Assembly: GCA_037043455.1 (NCBI GenBank) | Contig: JAWPHD010010343.1 | Location: 1 to 64,000 of the forward strand | Length of the DNA stretch: 64,000 nt | Origin: Cyrtodaria siliqua | Taxonomy: Eukaryota > Mollusca > Bivalvia > Adapedonta > Hiatellidae | Reading direction: 5' to 3' | In this document: positions 1 through 12,338 of the stretch, one piece after another | Layout of the letters: the number at the start of each line of letters is the position of its first letter | How positions within the stretch are numbered: position 1 is the first letter of the stretch | The notes under the pieces: generated by a model | Told to the model about the DNA's origin: nothing | What the model saw: the letters and a program-made list of their open reading frames with translations, nothing else | The model's database searches: none | Translations under genes and position numbers: made by a program

Positions 1-477
1 GAAAAACTTGTATGTTTAATAACCATTACCCAACATCATCCGAGATTGCCAATAGCACATTTAATAACCATAACCACATGTTCTCCAAGATTACCAAACA
101 CCCGTTGCCCAAGATTGGCAACAGTACGTTTAATAAACATTTCCCTGCAAACTATAAATTTAATGACCATCAAATAACAACAACCAAACATTCTCCAAGA
201 TTGCAAATGGTACGTTTAATAGCCATCTCCCAATAATGTTCCAAATCTCCATCTATACCTTTAATAATTATCAGCCCACATCCTCCAAGACATCTAATAG
301 CCATCCCCCATCAAATGTCCAAGATCACCATCTGTACCTTTAATAATCATCACCCAAATCCTGCATGATTCCTCTATGGTACATATAATAGCCATCCAGC
401 AATGATGTCCACTATCACCATCTTAATACCTTTAATAACCATCAGCCCACATCCTCCAGGATTGCCAACTGCAGGGT
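1..477 (+). repeat. 45-bp satellite, diverged B-type block, cassette copy 1
   Basis: Degenerate tandem units with the pattern TTTAATAACCATCACCC followed by CCAAGATTGCCAA. The register is close to 45 bp but with many indels. The same block, almost base for base, restarts at 10882 and 42147, so this is the start of a duplicated cassette rather than an isolated repeat. No coding signal: reading frames here are short and repetitive. Confidence 0.85.
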
Positions 478-862
478 AGGTATTTTATATGGAAAGGAAG
501 CTTGGGAGTGCAGTTGGGGTCACTGGGGTCAAGGTCACTGTTACTAAAAGTGAGTAAGAAATGAGATATTAGAATGAAACTTGCTGTGTAGGTAGCTGAT
601 ACCAAAAAGAAGTTTGGGATGGCATTTGGGGTGGCTGCAGGGGTCAAAATCAAGGTCAATGTTACTAAAAAATAGAAAAACATTTTCTGCTCAATAACTT
701 TAATGAGATATTGGAACAAACCTTGCTATGTAGGTACCTTATATGTAAAGGAAGCTTAGGATTGTATTTGGGATCACTGAGGTCAAGTTCAGGGTCACTG
801 CTACTAAAAATACGAAAATGTTTTCTGCTCTGAAAACCCGGTTTTCGTGGAATTTTCATGTT
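478..862 (+). repeat. Linker of ~150-bp modules (GGTCAAGGTCACTGTTACT type)
   Basis: Three related units carry GTAGGTA, then AAGGAAGCTT(A/G)GGA, then GGTCAAGGTCACTGTTACT and AAAACATTTTCTGCTC. This resembles a dispersed bivalve repeat as I remember it. The same linker stands at 11351-11764, 21556-21860 and 42610-43080, always between a 45-bp block and a second repeat module. Not coding. Confidence 0.75.
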
Positions 863-1925
863 TTTTTAGCTCTACTTCTACTGGCCGCTTATGCGATCAC
901 TCTTCGTCCGTCCGTCTGTCCGTCTGTCTGTTAGCAATTTTATAAAATCGACATCTCCTCTGAAACCGCCTGAAAGATTTTGATGAAACTTAAGCACAAT
1001 GATATTTAGGATAGTCCATCTCAGATTTGTGGTTTTCACGGCCTCCAGTCATCGAAGATGGCCGCCATAGCTAAAAATAGGGTTAAATTTAAGGAAATTT
1101 CAAACGATATCTCCTCCGAAACCACTTATTCCATTCTACTGAAATATCATATACATGTTCCTTGGGTTAGCCGCTATCAAGTTTGTGTTTTTCGTTATCG
1201 TCGAATAATCAAAATGGCCGCCATGGTGACTCAGAGTTTATATAGGAAAAGGTTAAAAATGACATCTTCTCTGAAACCGCCTGAAAGATTTTGATGAAAC
1301 TTGAGCACAATGATCTTTTGGTTAGTCCCCCTTGGATTTGCGTTTTTTGGGCCACCAGTCATCCATGATGGCCACCATGGCTAAACTTAGGTCAAATTTA
1401 AGGACATTTATCAAACGACATATTACCACTTATTCCATTCTAGTTAAATATCAAATATACATTTTCCTTGGGTTGGCCTCTATCAAGTTTGTGTTTTCCG
1501 TTATTGTCGAATAATCAAAATGGCAACGACATCAACCCAAAATTTACATAGAGTTCTTAAGGAAAAGGCTAAAATTGATATCTTCTCTGTAACCTCTTAA
1601 AGGATTTTGTTGAAACTTTATCACAATGATCTTTTGGATAGTACGCCTCAGATTTGTGTTTTTCGCAGCCGCCAGCTGTCCAAGATGGCCACCATGGCTA
1701 AAACTAAGTAAAATTTAAGGAAATTTCAAGCGATATCTCCTTCGAAACCACTTAATCCATTCCAGTGAAATATCATATACATGTTCCTTTGGTTGGCCTC
1801 TATCAAATTTGTGTTTTTCGTTATCATCGAATAATCAAAATGGTTGCCATGTTGACCCAAGCTTTACATAGTTATATAGGAAAAGGTTAAATATGAAATC
1901 TTCTCTGAAAACTTTTGAAGGATTT
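863..1925 (+). repeat. ~315-bp tandem modules with CAAGATGGCCGCC boxes
   Basis: The block begins with TTAGCTCTACTTCTACTGG and a GTCCGTCTGTC-rich leader. It then repeats a module whose landmark (GACATCTTCTCTGAAACCGC and variants) falls near 946, 1261, 1579 and 1893, a period of 315-318 bp. Each module carries one or two ATGGCCGCCAT-like boxes and a TTCCTTGGGTTGGCCTC segment. The last unit runs straight into the 24-bp array. I recognise it as a dispersed bivalve repeat but cannot assign it to a transposon class. Confidence 0.75.
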
Positions 1926-3045
1926 CGTTGAAACTTTAGTGTGATGTGATGGGTGTGGCAGAGTGTAATGTGATGTCAGTGGCAGAGTGAGATGTGATGG
2001 GTGTGTGCAGTGTGATGTGATGGGTGTGGCGGTGTGATGGGATGGGTGTGGCAGAGGGTGATGGGATGGGTGTGGCAGAGTGTGATGGTATGGGTGTGGC
2101 AGAGTGTGATGGGAGGGGTGTGGCAGAGTGTGATGGGATGGGTGTGGCAGAGTGTGATGGGATGGGTGTGGCAGAGTGTGATGGGATGGGTGTGGCAGAG
2201 TGTGATGGGATGGGTGTGGCAGAATGTGGTGTGATGGGAATGGCAGTATGTGGTGTGATGGAAATGGCAGAGTGTGATGTGATGGGAATTGCAAAGTGTG
2301 ATGTGATGGGAATGGCAGAGTGTGGTGTGATGGGAATGGAAGAGTGTGATGTGGTGCGAATGGTGAATTGTGGTGTGATGGTAATGGCAGTGTGTGGTGT
2401 GATGGGAATAGCAGTGTGTGATGTGATGTGGATGGTATAGTGTGATTTGATGGGAATAGCATAGTGTGATGGGATAGGAATGGCAAAGTGTGATGCGATG
2501 GGAATGGCAGAGTGTGATGTGATGGGAATGGCAGAGTGTGATGTGATGGGAATTGCAAAGTGTGATGTGATGTGAATGGCAAAGTGTGATGTGATGGGAA
2601 TGGCAGAGTGTGGTCTGATGGAAATGGCAGAGTGTGATGTGATGGGAATTGCAAAGTGTGATGTGATGGGAATGGCAGAGTGTGGTGTGATGGGAATGGC
2701 AGTCTGTGGTGTGATGGGAATAGCAGTGTGTGATGTGATGAGGATGGTATAGTGTGATTCGATGGGAATAGCATAGTGTGATTTGATGGGAATAGCATAG
2801 TGTGATGGGATGGGAATGGCAAAGTGTGATGTGATGGGAATGGCAAAGTGTGATGTGATGGGAATGGCAGAGTGTGATGTGATGGGAATGGCAGAGTGTG
2901 ATACGATGGGAATGGCAGAGTGTTATGTGATGGGAATGGCATAGTGTGATGTGATGGGAATGGCATAGTGTGATTTGATGCAAATGGCAAAGTGTGATGT
3001 GATGGGAATGGCAGAGTGTAATGTGATGGGAATGGGAGTGTGTGA
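1926..3045 (-). repeat. 24-bp satellite array, leftward orientation (copy 1)
   Basis: About 45 units of a 24-bp repeat, read here as GATGGGAATGGCAGAGTGTG. The half next to the 315-bp modules uses a G-rich variant (GATGGGATGGGTGTGG, about 2036-2230). The half next to the spacer uses GATGTGATGGGAATGG. The marker GGATGGTATAG occurs at about 2432 and 2744, 312 bp (13 units) apart. Because the unit is 8 codons long, frames stay open for hundreds of codons on either strand, but codon content simply repeats. Confidence 0.95.
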
Positions 3046-3365
3046 TGCTGTGGTGAGTGGCAGAGCATGCTGTGGTGAGGATGATTGAGCATATTATGGT
3101 ATGACAGATTGTGGTATCATGAGTATGATATTGTGTAAGCTGATGAGTATGTTAGACTATGGTATAGTCTGTATGGTAGAGATTGGCTTGTTGAGTATAG
3201 TAAAGCGCTTTGCTGTACTCATCATGCCTTGCTCTATCATACTGATCATGCCATGCTCTCCATAAGGTAGTGCATGCTATAATGGTTATGGTAGAGCGCT
3301 ATGCCATGATCATCCTATCTTGCTCTATCAAACTCATCAGACTCCACACCTTCATTCTCATCATA
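3046..3365. repeat. Dyad spacer between inverted 24-bp arrays (copy 1)
   Basis: About 300 bp of non-24-bp sequence joins a leftward and a rightward array. It is itself an imperfect palindrome. Its centre is the perfect 10-bp palindrome AAAGCGCTTT at 3202-3211, and TGAGTATAGTAAAGCG on the left pairs with CGCTTTGCTGTACTCA on the right. Similarity between the two halves continues outward at a lower level for tens of bases. The spacer recurs at 24346-24660 and 49416-49700. No gene is visible. Confidence 0.75.
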
Positions 3366-5095
3366 GTACACTCGTTCTAATCATACTACACTCTATCATT
3401 CTCATCACATCACACTTTGACATTCCCGTCACATCACACTCTGCCATTCCCATCACACACACTGCCATTCCCATCAAATCACACTGCCATTCGCATCACA
3501 TCACACTTTGCCATTCCCATCACATCACACTCTACCATGCCCATCACATTACACTCTGACATTCCCAGCACATCAAACTCTGTCATTCCCGTCACATCAC
3601 ACTCTGACATTCTCTTCACATCACACTCTGCCATTCCCATCACATTACACTCTACCATCCACATCATATCACACTCTGACATTTCCATCACATCACACTC
3701 TGCCATTGCCATCACATCACACTCTGCCCTTCCCATCACATCACACTCTGCCATTCACATCACATCACACTCTGCCATTCCCATCGCATCACACTCTGCC
3801 ATTCCCATCACATCACACTCTACCATCCGCATCATATCACACTCTGACATTTCCATCACATCATACTCTGCCATTCCCATCACATCACACTCTGCCCTTC
3901 CCATCACATCACACTTTGCCATTCACATCACATCACACTCTGCCATTCCCATCACATCACACTCTTCCATTCCCATCACATCACACTCTGCCATTCCTTT
4001 CACATCACACTGCCATTCCCTTCACATCACACTCTGCCATTCCCATCCCATCACTCCCTGCCACCCACATCCCATCACACTCTGCCATTCCCATGATATC
4101 ACACACTGTCATTCCCATCACATCACACACTGTCATTCCCATCACATCACACTCTGCCATTCCCATCACATCACACTCTGCCCTTCCCATCACATCACAC
4201 TTTGCCATTCACATCACATCACACTCTGCCATTCCCATCACATCACACTCTTCCATTCCCAGCACACCACACTCTGACATTCACTTCACATCACACTCTG
4301 GCATTCCCATCCCATCACTCCCTGCCACCCACATTCTATCACACTCTGCCATTCCCATCATATCACACACTGTCATTCCCATTACATCACACACTGTCAT
4401 TCCCATCACATCACACTTTATCATTCCCATCACATCACACTCTTCCATTTTCATCACATCACACTCTGCCATCGCCATCACATCACACACTGCTATTCCC
4501 ATCACATCACATTCTGTCATTCCCATCACATCAGATTCTGTCATAACCATCATATTACACTCTGCCATTCCCATCACATCACACCCTGCCATTCCACATC
4601 ACCTTACATTGTGTCATTCCCATCAGATTACACTCTGCCATTCCTATCACATCACACCCTGCCAGTCACATCCCATCACACCCTGACATGCACATCACAT
4701 CACACTCTGCCATGCACATCACATCACACTATGCCATTCCATCACATCACACTGTGCCATTCCCATCACATCACACTATGCCATTCCCATCACATCATGC
4801 TTTGCCATTCCCATCAAATCACGCTCTGCCATTCCCATCACATCACACTGTCATTCCCATAACATCACACTGCCATTCCCATCACATTACACTCTACCAT
4901 CCACATCATATCACACTCTGACATTTCCATCACATCACACTCTGCCATTTCCATCACATCACACTCTGCCCTTCCCATCACATCACACTCTGCCATTCTC
5001 ATCCCATCACACTCTGCCATTTCCATCACATCACACTCGGCCATCCCTATCACATCACACTCTGCAGTTCCCATCACATCACACATTGTCACCAA
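3366..5095 (+). repeat. 24-bp satellite array, rightward orientation (copy 1)
   Basis: About 70 units with core CACTCTGCCATTCCCATC in the orientation opposite to the array at 1926-3045. Common variants are CTGACATTTCCATC, CTGCCCTTCCCATC and CTCCCTGCCACCCACATC, the last one recurring near 4050 and 4320. It ends in CACATTGTCACCAACATTAC, a terminus shared by all rightward arrays in this window. Confidence 0.95.
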
Positions 5096-5744
5096 CATTA
5101 CATCTGATAACCTTCACCCCACATCTTCCTATCCCAAACAATGCCATTACAAATTAACATCCTTAATGATTGCCAATAGTACATTTCATAACCATCACAC
5201 TTCGTTCAAGATAACAAAACATGCATTTCATCAAAGACTGTCAAAAGTACATTTAATAACCATCACCTTATGTCATCCAAGATGGCCATCAGGACATTTA
5301 ATAGCCATCACCCCACGTAATCCAAGATTGCGAACTGTACATTTAATAGCCATCACCGGATAGTGTACAAGATCCATCACGGTACATTGAAAAACCATAG
5401 CCGTATGTCCTCCAAATTTCACCTTTAATTAATAAATATCATCCTATGTCATCCAAGATTGCCAACTGTACCTTTAATAACTGTCACCCTATGTCATCCA
5501 AGATCGCCAACTGGACATTTAATAACCTATGTCATACAATATGGCCTACAATACATTAATAACCCTCACTTCACATTTTACGAGATCGCCAACAGTATCT
5601 GAGTAACTATCGCCCTATGTCATTCAGTATGGCCAACGTTACATTTAATATCCATCACCCCACATCCTCAAAGATTGCCGGCTGTACCTTTAATGACCAT
5701 CACCCCACATCAACTAAAATTGCCAACAGTACCTTTATTTACCA
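5096..5744 (+). repeat. 45-bp satellite, diverged B-type block
   Basis: Units with CCAAGAT(T/C)GCCAACTGTACC and TTTAATAACTGTCACCC, with scattered indels. The stretch near 5601-5635 (GAGTAACTATCGCCCTATG) is the uninterrupted counterpart of the place where the LTR retrotransposon is inserted at 16433, so it serves as an empty-site reference. Confidence 0.85.
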
Positions 5745-8700
5745 ACATCCCATGTCCTCCAAAATGGACAACATTACCTTTAATTACCACCATCCCAGGT
5801 CCTCCAAAATGGACAACATTACCTTTAATGACCATCACCCCACATCCTCTAAAATTACCAACAGTATCTTTAATTACTAACATCCGAGGTCCTCCAAAAT
5901 GGACAACATTACCTTTAATTTCTAACATCCCAGGTCCTCCAAAATGGACAGCATTACCTTTAATTACCATCACCCCACAACCTCCAAGACATCTAATAGT
6001 CATCACCCCACATCCTCAAATACTGTCGGCTGTACCTTTAATGACCATCACTCCACATCATCTTAAATTGGCCACAGTACCTTTAACAATCATCAAACAT
6101 CGTCTGAGATCGCCAACATTACCTTTAATTACCACCATCCCAGGTCCTCCAAAACGGACAACAGTACCTTTAATTACCACCATCCCAAGTTATCCAAAAT
6201 GGACAACATTACCTTTAATTACCACCATCCCAGGTCCTCCAAAATGGACAACATTACCTTTAATTAACCACCATCCCAGGTCCTCCAAAATGGACAACAT
6301 TGTAACCTTTAATTACCACCATCCCAGGTCCTCCAAAATGGATAATATTACCTTTTATTACCGCCATCCCAGGTCCTCCAAAATGGAAAACATTACCTTT
6401 AATAACCACCATCCCAGGTCCTCCAAAATGGACAACATTACCTTGTATAACCATCATCCCAGGTCCTCTAAAATGGACAACATTACCTTTAATTGCCAAC
6501 ATCCCAGGTCCTCCAAAATGGACAACATTGCCTTTAATTATCACCATCCCAGGTCCTCCAAAATGGACAACATTACCTTTAATTACCACCATCCCGGGTC
6601 CTCCAAAATGGACAACATTACCTTTAATTACCACCATCCCAGGTCCTCCAAAATGGACAACATTATGTTTAATTACCGTCACCCCACATTCTCCAAAATG
6701 GACAACATTACCTTTAATTACCGTCATCCCAGGTCTCCCAAAATGGACAACATTACCTTTAATTACCACCATCCCAGGTCCTCCAAAATGGACAACATTA
6801 CCTTTAATTACCACCATCCCAGGTCCTCCAGAATGGACAACATTATGCTTAATTACCGTCACCCAACATTCTCCTAAATGGACAACATTACCTTTAATTA
6901 CCGTCATCCCAGGTCTTCCAAAATGGACAACATAACCTTTAATTACCACCATCGCAGGTCCTCCAATATGGACAACATTATGTTTAATTACTGTCGCCCC
7001 ACATTCTCCAAAATGGACAACATTACCTTTAATTACCGTCATCCCAGGTCTTCCAAAATGGACAACATTACCTTTAATTACCACCATCGCAGGTCCTCCA
7101 ATATGGACAACATTATGTTTAATTACTGTCGCCCCACATTCTCCAAAATGGACAACATTACCTTTAATTACCGTCATCCCAGGTCTTCCAAAATGGACAA
7201 CATTACCTTTAATTACCACCATCGCAGGTCCTCCAATATGGACAACATTATGTTTAATTACTGTCTCCCCACATTCTCCAAAATGGTCAACATAACCTTT
7301 AATTACCACCATCCCAGGTCCTGCAATATGGACAACTTTATGTTTAATTACCGTCACCCCACATTCTCCAAAATGGACAACATTACCTTTATTTACCACG
7401 ATCCCAGGTCCTCCAAAATGGACAACATTACCTTTAATTACCACCATCCCAGGTCTTCAAAAATGGACAACATTACCTTTAATTACCACCATCCCAGGTC
7501 TTCCAGAATGGACAACATTACCTTTAATTACCACCATCCCAGATCTTCCAAAATGGACAACATTACCTTTAATTACCACCATCCCAGGTCCTCCAAAATG
7601 GATAACATTACCTTTAATTACCACCATCCCAGGTCCTCCAAAATGGACAACATTAACTTTAATTACCACCATCCCAAGTACTCCAAAATGGACAACATTA
7701 CCTTTAATTACCCATCCTAGGTTCTCCAAAATGGACAACATTACCTTTAATTACCACCATCCCAGGTCTTCCAAAATGGACAACATAACATTTAATTACC
7801 ACCATCCCAGGTCCTCCAAAATGGATAATATTACCTTTGATTACCACCATCCCAGGTCCTCCCAAATGGACAACATTACGTTTAATTACCACCATCCCAG
7901 GTCCTCCAAAATGGACAACATTATGTTTAATTACCATCACCCCACATTCTCCAAAATGGACAACATTACCTTTAATTACCGCCATCCCAGGTCTTCCAAA
8001 ATGGACAATACTACCTTTAATTACCACCATCCCAGGTCCTCCTAAATGGGCAACATTACCTTTAATTACCGCCATCCCAGGTCCTCCAAAATGGACAACA
8101 TTGCCTTTAATTACCACCATCCCAGGTCCTCCAAAATGGACAACATTACCTTTAATTACGATCATCCCAGGTCCTCCAAAATGGACAACATTACCTTTAA
8201 TTGCCACCATCCGAGGTCCTCCAAAATGGACAACATTACCTTTAATTACCATCATCCCAGGTCCTCCCAAATGGACAACATTACGTTTAATAACCACCAT
8301 CCCAGGTCCTCCGAAATGGACAACATTATGTTTAATTACCGTCACCCCACATTCTCCAAAATGGACAACATTACCTCTAGTTACCACCATCCCAGGTCCT
8401 CCAAAATGGAAAACATTACCTTTAATAACCACCATCCAAGGTCCTCCAAAATGGAAAACATTGCCTTTAATTGCCACCATCCGAGGTTTCCAAAATGGAC
8501 AATATTATCTTTAATTACCACCATCCCAAGTCCTCCAAAACGGACAACAGTACCTTTAATTGCCACCATCCCAGGTCCTCCAAAATGGACAACAATACCT
8601 TTAATTACCACCATCCCAAGTCCTCCAAAATGGACAATAGTACCTTTAATTTCCACCATCCCAGGTCCTCCAAAATGGAAAACATTGCCTTTAATTACCA

Positions 8701-10200
8701 CCATCCCAGGTCCTCCAAAATGGACAACATTACCTTTAATTTACATCATCCCAGGTCCTCCAAAATGGACAACATTACCTTTAATTACCACTATCCTAGG
8801 TCCTCCAAAATGGAAAACATTGCCTTAAATTACCACCATCCCAGGTCCTCCAAAATGGACAACATTACCTTTAAATACCGCCATCCAAGGTCCTCCAAAA
8901 CGGACAACAGTACCTTTAATTACCACCATCCCAGGTCCTCCAAAATGGACAATATAACCTTTAATTACCACCATCTCAGGTCCTCCCAAATGGATAACAT
9001 TATGTTTAATTACCACCATCCCAGGTTGTCGTAAATGGACAACATTACGTTTAATTAGCGTCACCCCACATTCTCCAAAATGGGCAACATTACCTTTAAT
9101 TACCACCATCCCAGGTCATCCAAATGGACAACATTACGTTTAATTACCACCATCCCAGGTCATCCAAATGGACAATATAACCTTTAATTACCACCATCTC
9201 AGGTCCTCCCAAATGGATAACATTATGTTTAATTACCACCATCCCAGGTTGTCGTAAATGGACAACATTACGTTTAATTAGCGTCACCCCACATTCTCCA
9301 AAATGGGCAACATTACCTTTAATTACCACCATCACAAGTCCTCCAAAATGGACAACATTACCTTTAATTATTACCATCCCAGGTCCTCCAAAATGGACAA
9401 CATTACCTTTAATTACCATCATCCCAGGTCCTTCAAAATCTACAACATTACCTTTAATTGCCACCATCCCAGGTCCTCCAAAATGGACAACAATACCTTT
9501 AATTACCACCATCCCAGGTCCTCCAAAATGGACAACATTACCTTTAATTACCACCATCCCAGGTCCTCCAAAATGGACAACATTACCTTTAATTACCCAT
9601 CCCAGGTCTTCCAAAATGAACAACATTACCTTTAATTACCCATCCCATGTCTTCCAAAATGGACAACATTACCTTTAATTACCACCATCCCAGGTCCTCC
9701 AAAATGGACAACATTACCTTTAATTACCACCATCCCAGGTCCTCCAAAATAGACAACATTACCTTTAATTACCACCATCCCAGGTCCTCTAAAATGGACA
9801 ACAGTACCTTTAATTATTACCATCCCAGGTCCTCCAAAATGGACAACATTACCTTTAATTACCGTTACCCCAGGTCCTCCAAAATGGGCAACATTACCTT
9901 TAATTATTACCATCCCAGGTCTTCCAAAATGGGCAACATTACCTTTTATTACCACCATCCCAGGTCTTCCAAATGGACAACATTACGTTTAATTACCACC
10001 ATCCCAGGTCCTCCAAAATGGACAACATTACCTTTAATTATTACCATCCCAGGTCTTCCAAAATGGGCAACATTACCTTTAATTACCACCATCCCAGGTC
10101 TTCCAAATGGACAACATTACGTTTAATTACCACCATCCCAGGTCCTCCAAAATGGACAACATTACCTTTAATTACGATCCCCCCACTTCCTCCAAAATGG
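5745..10200 (+). repeat. 45-bp satellite, homogenised A-type array
   Basis: About 100 units of 45 bp with core CCAAAATGGACAACATTACC and a CACCATCCCAGGTCC half. Variants include CCCCACATTCTCCAAAATGG paired with a TTATGTTTAATTACCGTC half, which recurs every few units as a higher-order marker, and shortened units (ACCCATCCCAGG) that break the frame. Units 5745-6110 alternate with B-type. All frames are open because the unit has 15 codons and no stop in several frames; I see no gene. Confidence 0.95.
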
Positions 10201-10881
10201 ACAACAGTAACTTTAATAATCATCATCATACGTCATCGAAGATCCATAACTGAACCTTTAATAACCACCACCCTACGTTTTCTCAAGAATGCCAACTGTA
10301 ATTTTAATAACCACCACCTCACATCCTCTCAAGATGGCCAACATTACCTTTAATAAACATCACTCTACGACATATAGAATTGCCAACTGTGAATTTAATG
10401 ACCATCACCCCACGTCGTCCAATATTGCGAACTGTAAATTTAATGATCATCTCCCCACCTCATCCAAGATCGCCAACTGCACTCTCAGTAATGATCAACA
10501 AATATCATTCAAGATCACCAAAAGTACCTTTAAAAGCCATCACACTGAAATGACAATCACTGAAAATTGCCAACAGCACGTTTAATGATAATAATTATAA
10601 TAATTTGTCCATGGTCGCCAAGGGAACCTTTAATAACCATCCCTCCATGTCATCCAAAATTGCCAACAGTACATTTGTTAAACAATTACCACAATACTTC
10701 TAATAATCGTTACCCAACATTGTCCAAAATTACCAACAATACCTTCAGTAACCATTACCCAACGTCGTCCGAGATTGACAACTGTACATTTAATAACGTT
10801 AACCCACGTCATCCAAAATTGCTAACAGTACGTTTAAAGGAAAAGTGACACAACCAAACCATCTGTATTATTGAGAGTTTT
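10201..10881 (+). repeat. 45-bp satellite, diverged B-type block
   Basis: The homogenised array decays into B-type units (GAATTGCCAACTGTGAATTT, CACGTCGTCCAATATTGCG). The same decayed edge stands at 30181-30350 and 41431-42146. It ends at the cassette boundary, marked by TATTATTGAGAGTTTTG. Confidence 0.85.
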
Positions 10882-11350
10882 GAAAAACTTGTATGTTTAA
10901 TAACCATTACCCAACATCATCCGAGATTGCAATAGCACATTTAATAACCATAACCACATGTTCTCCAAGATTACCAAACACACGTTGCCCAAGATTGGCA
11001 ACAGTACCTTTAATAAACATTTCCCTGCAAACTATAAATTTAATGACCATCAAATAACAACAACCAAACATTCTCCAAGATTGCAAATGGTACGTTTAAT
11101 AGCCATCTCCCAATAATGTTCCAAATCTCCATCTATACCTTTAATAATTATCAGCCCACATCCTCCAAGACATCTAATAGCCATCCCCCATCAAATGTCC
11201 AAGATCACCATCTGTACCTTTAATAATTATCACCCAAATCCTGCATGATTCCTCTATGGTACATATAATAGCCATCCAGCAATGATGTCCACTATCACCA
11301 TCTTAATACCTTTAATAACCATCAGCCCACATCCTCCAGGATTGCCAACT
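10882..11350 (+). repeat. 45-bp satellite B-type block, cassette copy 2 start
   Basis: Near-exact repeat of 1-477 with a few substitutions and single-base indels (for example one A fewer in CCGAGATTGC near 10930). It marks the start of the second cassette, 10881 bp after the first. Confidence 0.9.
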
Positions 11351-11764
11351 GCAGGGTAGGTATTTTATATGGAAAGGAAGCTTGGGAGTGCAGTTGGGGT
11401 CACTGGGGTCAAGGTCACTGTTACTAAAAGTGGTTTCCTCTCGATAACCTAGGTAAGAAATGAGATATTAGAATGAAACTTGCTGTGTAGGTAGCTGATA
11501 CCAAAAAGAAGTTTGGGATGGCATTTGGGGTGGCTGCAGGGGTCAAAATCAAGGTCAATGTTACTAAAAAATAGAAAAACATTTTCTGCTCAATAACTTT
11601 AATGAGATATTGGAACAAACCTTGCTATGTAGGTACCTTATATGTAAAGGAAGCTTAGGATTGTATTTGGGATCACTGAGGTCAAGTTCAGGGTCACTGC
11701 TACTAAAAATACGAAAATGTTTTCTGCTCTGAAAACCCGGTTTTCGTGGAATTTCCATGTTTTT
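11351..11764 (+). repeat. Linker of ~150-bp modules, copy 2
   Basis: Same linker as 478-862 but with an extra TTTCCTCTCGATAACCTAG segment near 11434 that copy 1 lacks. This suggests copy 1 suffered a small deletion there. Confidence 0.75.
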
Positions 11765-12338
11765 TTAGCTCTACTTTTACTAGCCGCTTAAGCGATCATT
11801 CTTCTTCCGTCGTCTGTCCGTCCGTCCGTCCGTCTGTCAGCAATTTTATAAAATCGACATCTTCTCTGAAACCGCCTGAAAGATTTTGATCTTTTGGTTA
11901 ATCCCCCTAAGATTTGCGTTTTTGGGGCCTCCAGTCATCCATGATGGCCACCATGGCTAAACTTAGGTCAAATTTAAGGACATTTATCAAACGACATATT
12001 ACCACTTATTCCATTCTAGTTAAATATCAAATATACATTTTCCTTGGGTTGGCCTCAGATTTGTGTTTTTCGCAGCCGCCAGCTGTCCAAGATGGCCACT
12101 ATGGCTAAAACTAAGTAAAATTTAAGGAAATTTCAAGCAATATCTCCTTCGAAACCACTTAATCCATTCCAGTGAAATATCATATACATGTTCCTTGGGT
12201 TGGCCTCTATCAAATTTGTGTTTTTCGTTATCATCGAATAATCAAAATGGTTGCCATGTTGACCCAAGCTTTACATAGTTATATAGGAAAAGGTTAAATA
12301 TGAAATCTTCTCTGAAACCTTTTAAAGGATTTCGTTGA
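11765..12338 (+). repeat. ~315-bp modules, shortened copy 2
   Basis: Same module family as 863-1925 but with about 490 bp missing: two modules have been fused, for example at GGTTGGCCTCAGATTTGTG near 12050. The join to the following 24-bp array is identical to that at 1925. Confidence 0.7.

Noticed and set aside
1887..3092. A frame of 401 codons of His/Leu/Pro/Ser repeats on the minus strand, and similar long frames at 12294-14315, 14324-15919, 23397-24353 and 49666-50745
   Set aside because: The 24-bp unit is 8 codons long without stops in several frames, so openness follows from the period. Overlapping frames on both strands are equally open, array lengths vary between copies, and there is no domain or start context.
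5675..8828. Long frames of MDNITFNYHHPRSSK or MVVIKGNVVHFGGPG type repeats, also at 20724-21713 and 29403-30317
   Set aside because: The 45-bp unit is 15 codons long and open in several frames on both strands. Units of 43 or 47 bp shift the frame freely, which selection on a protein would not allow.
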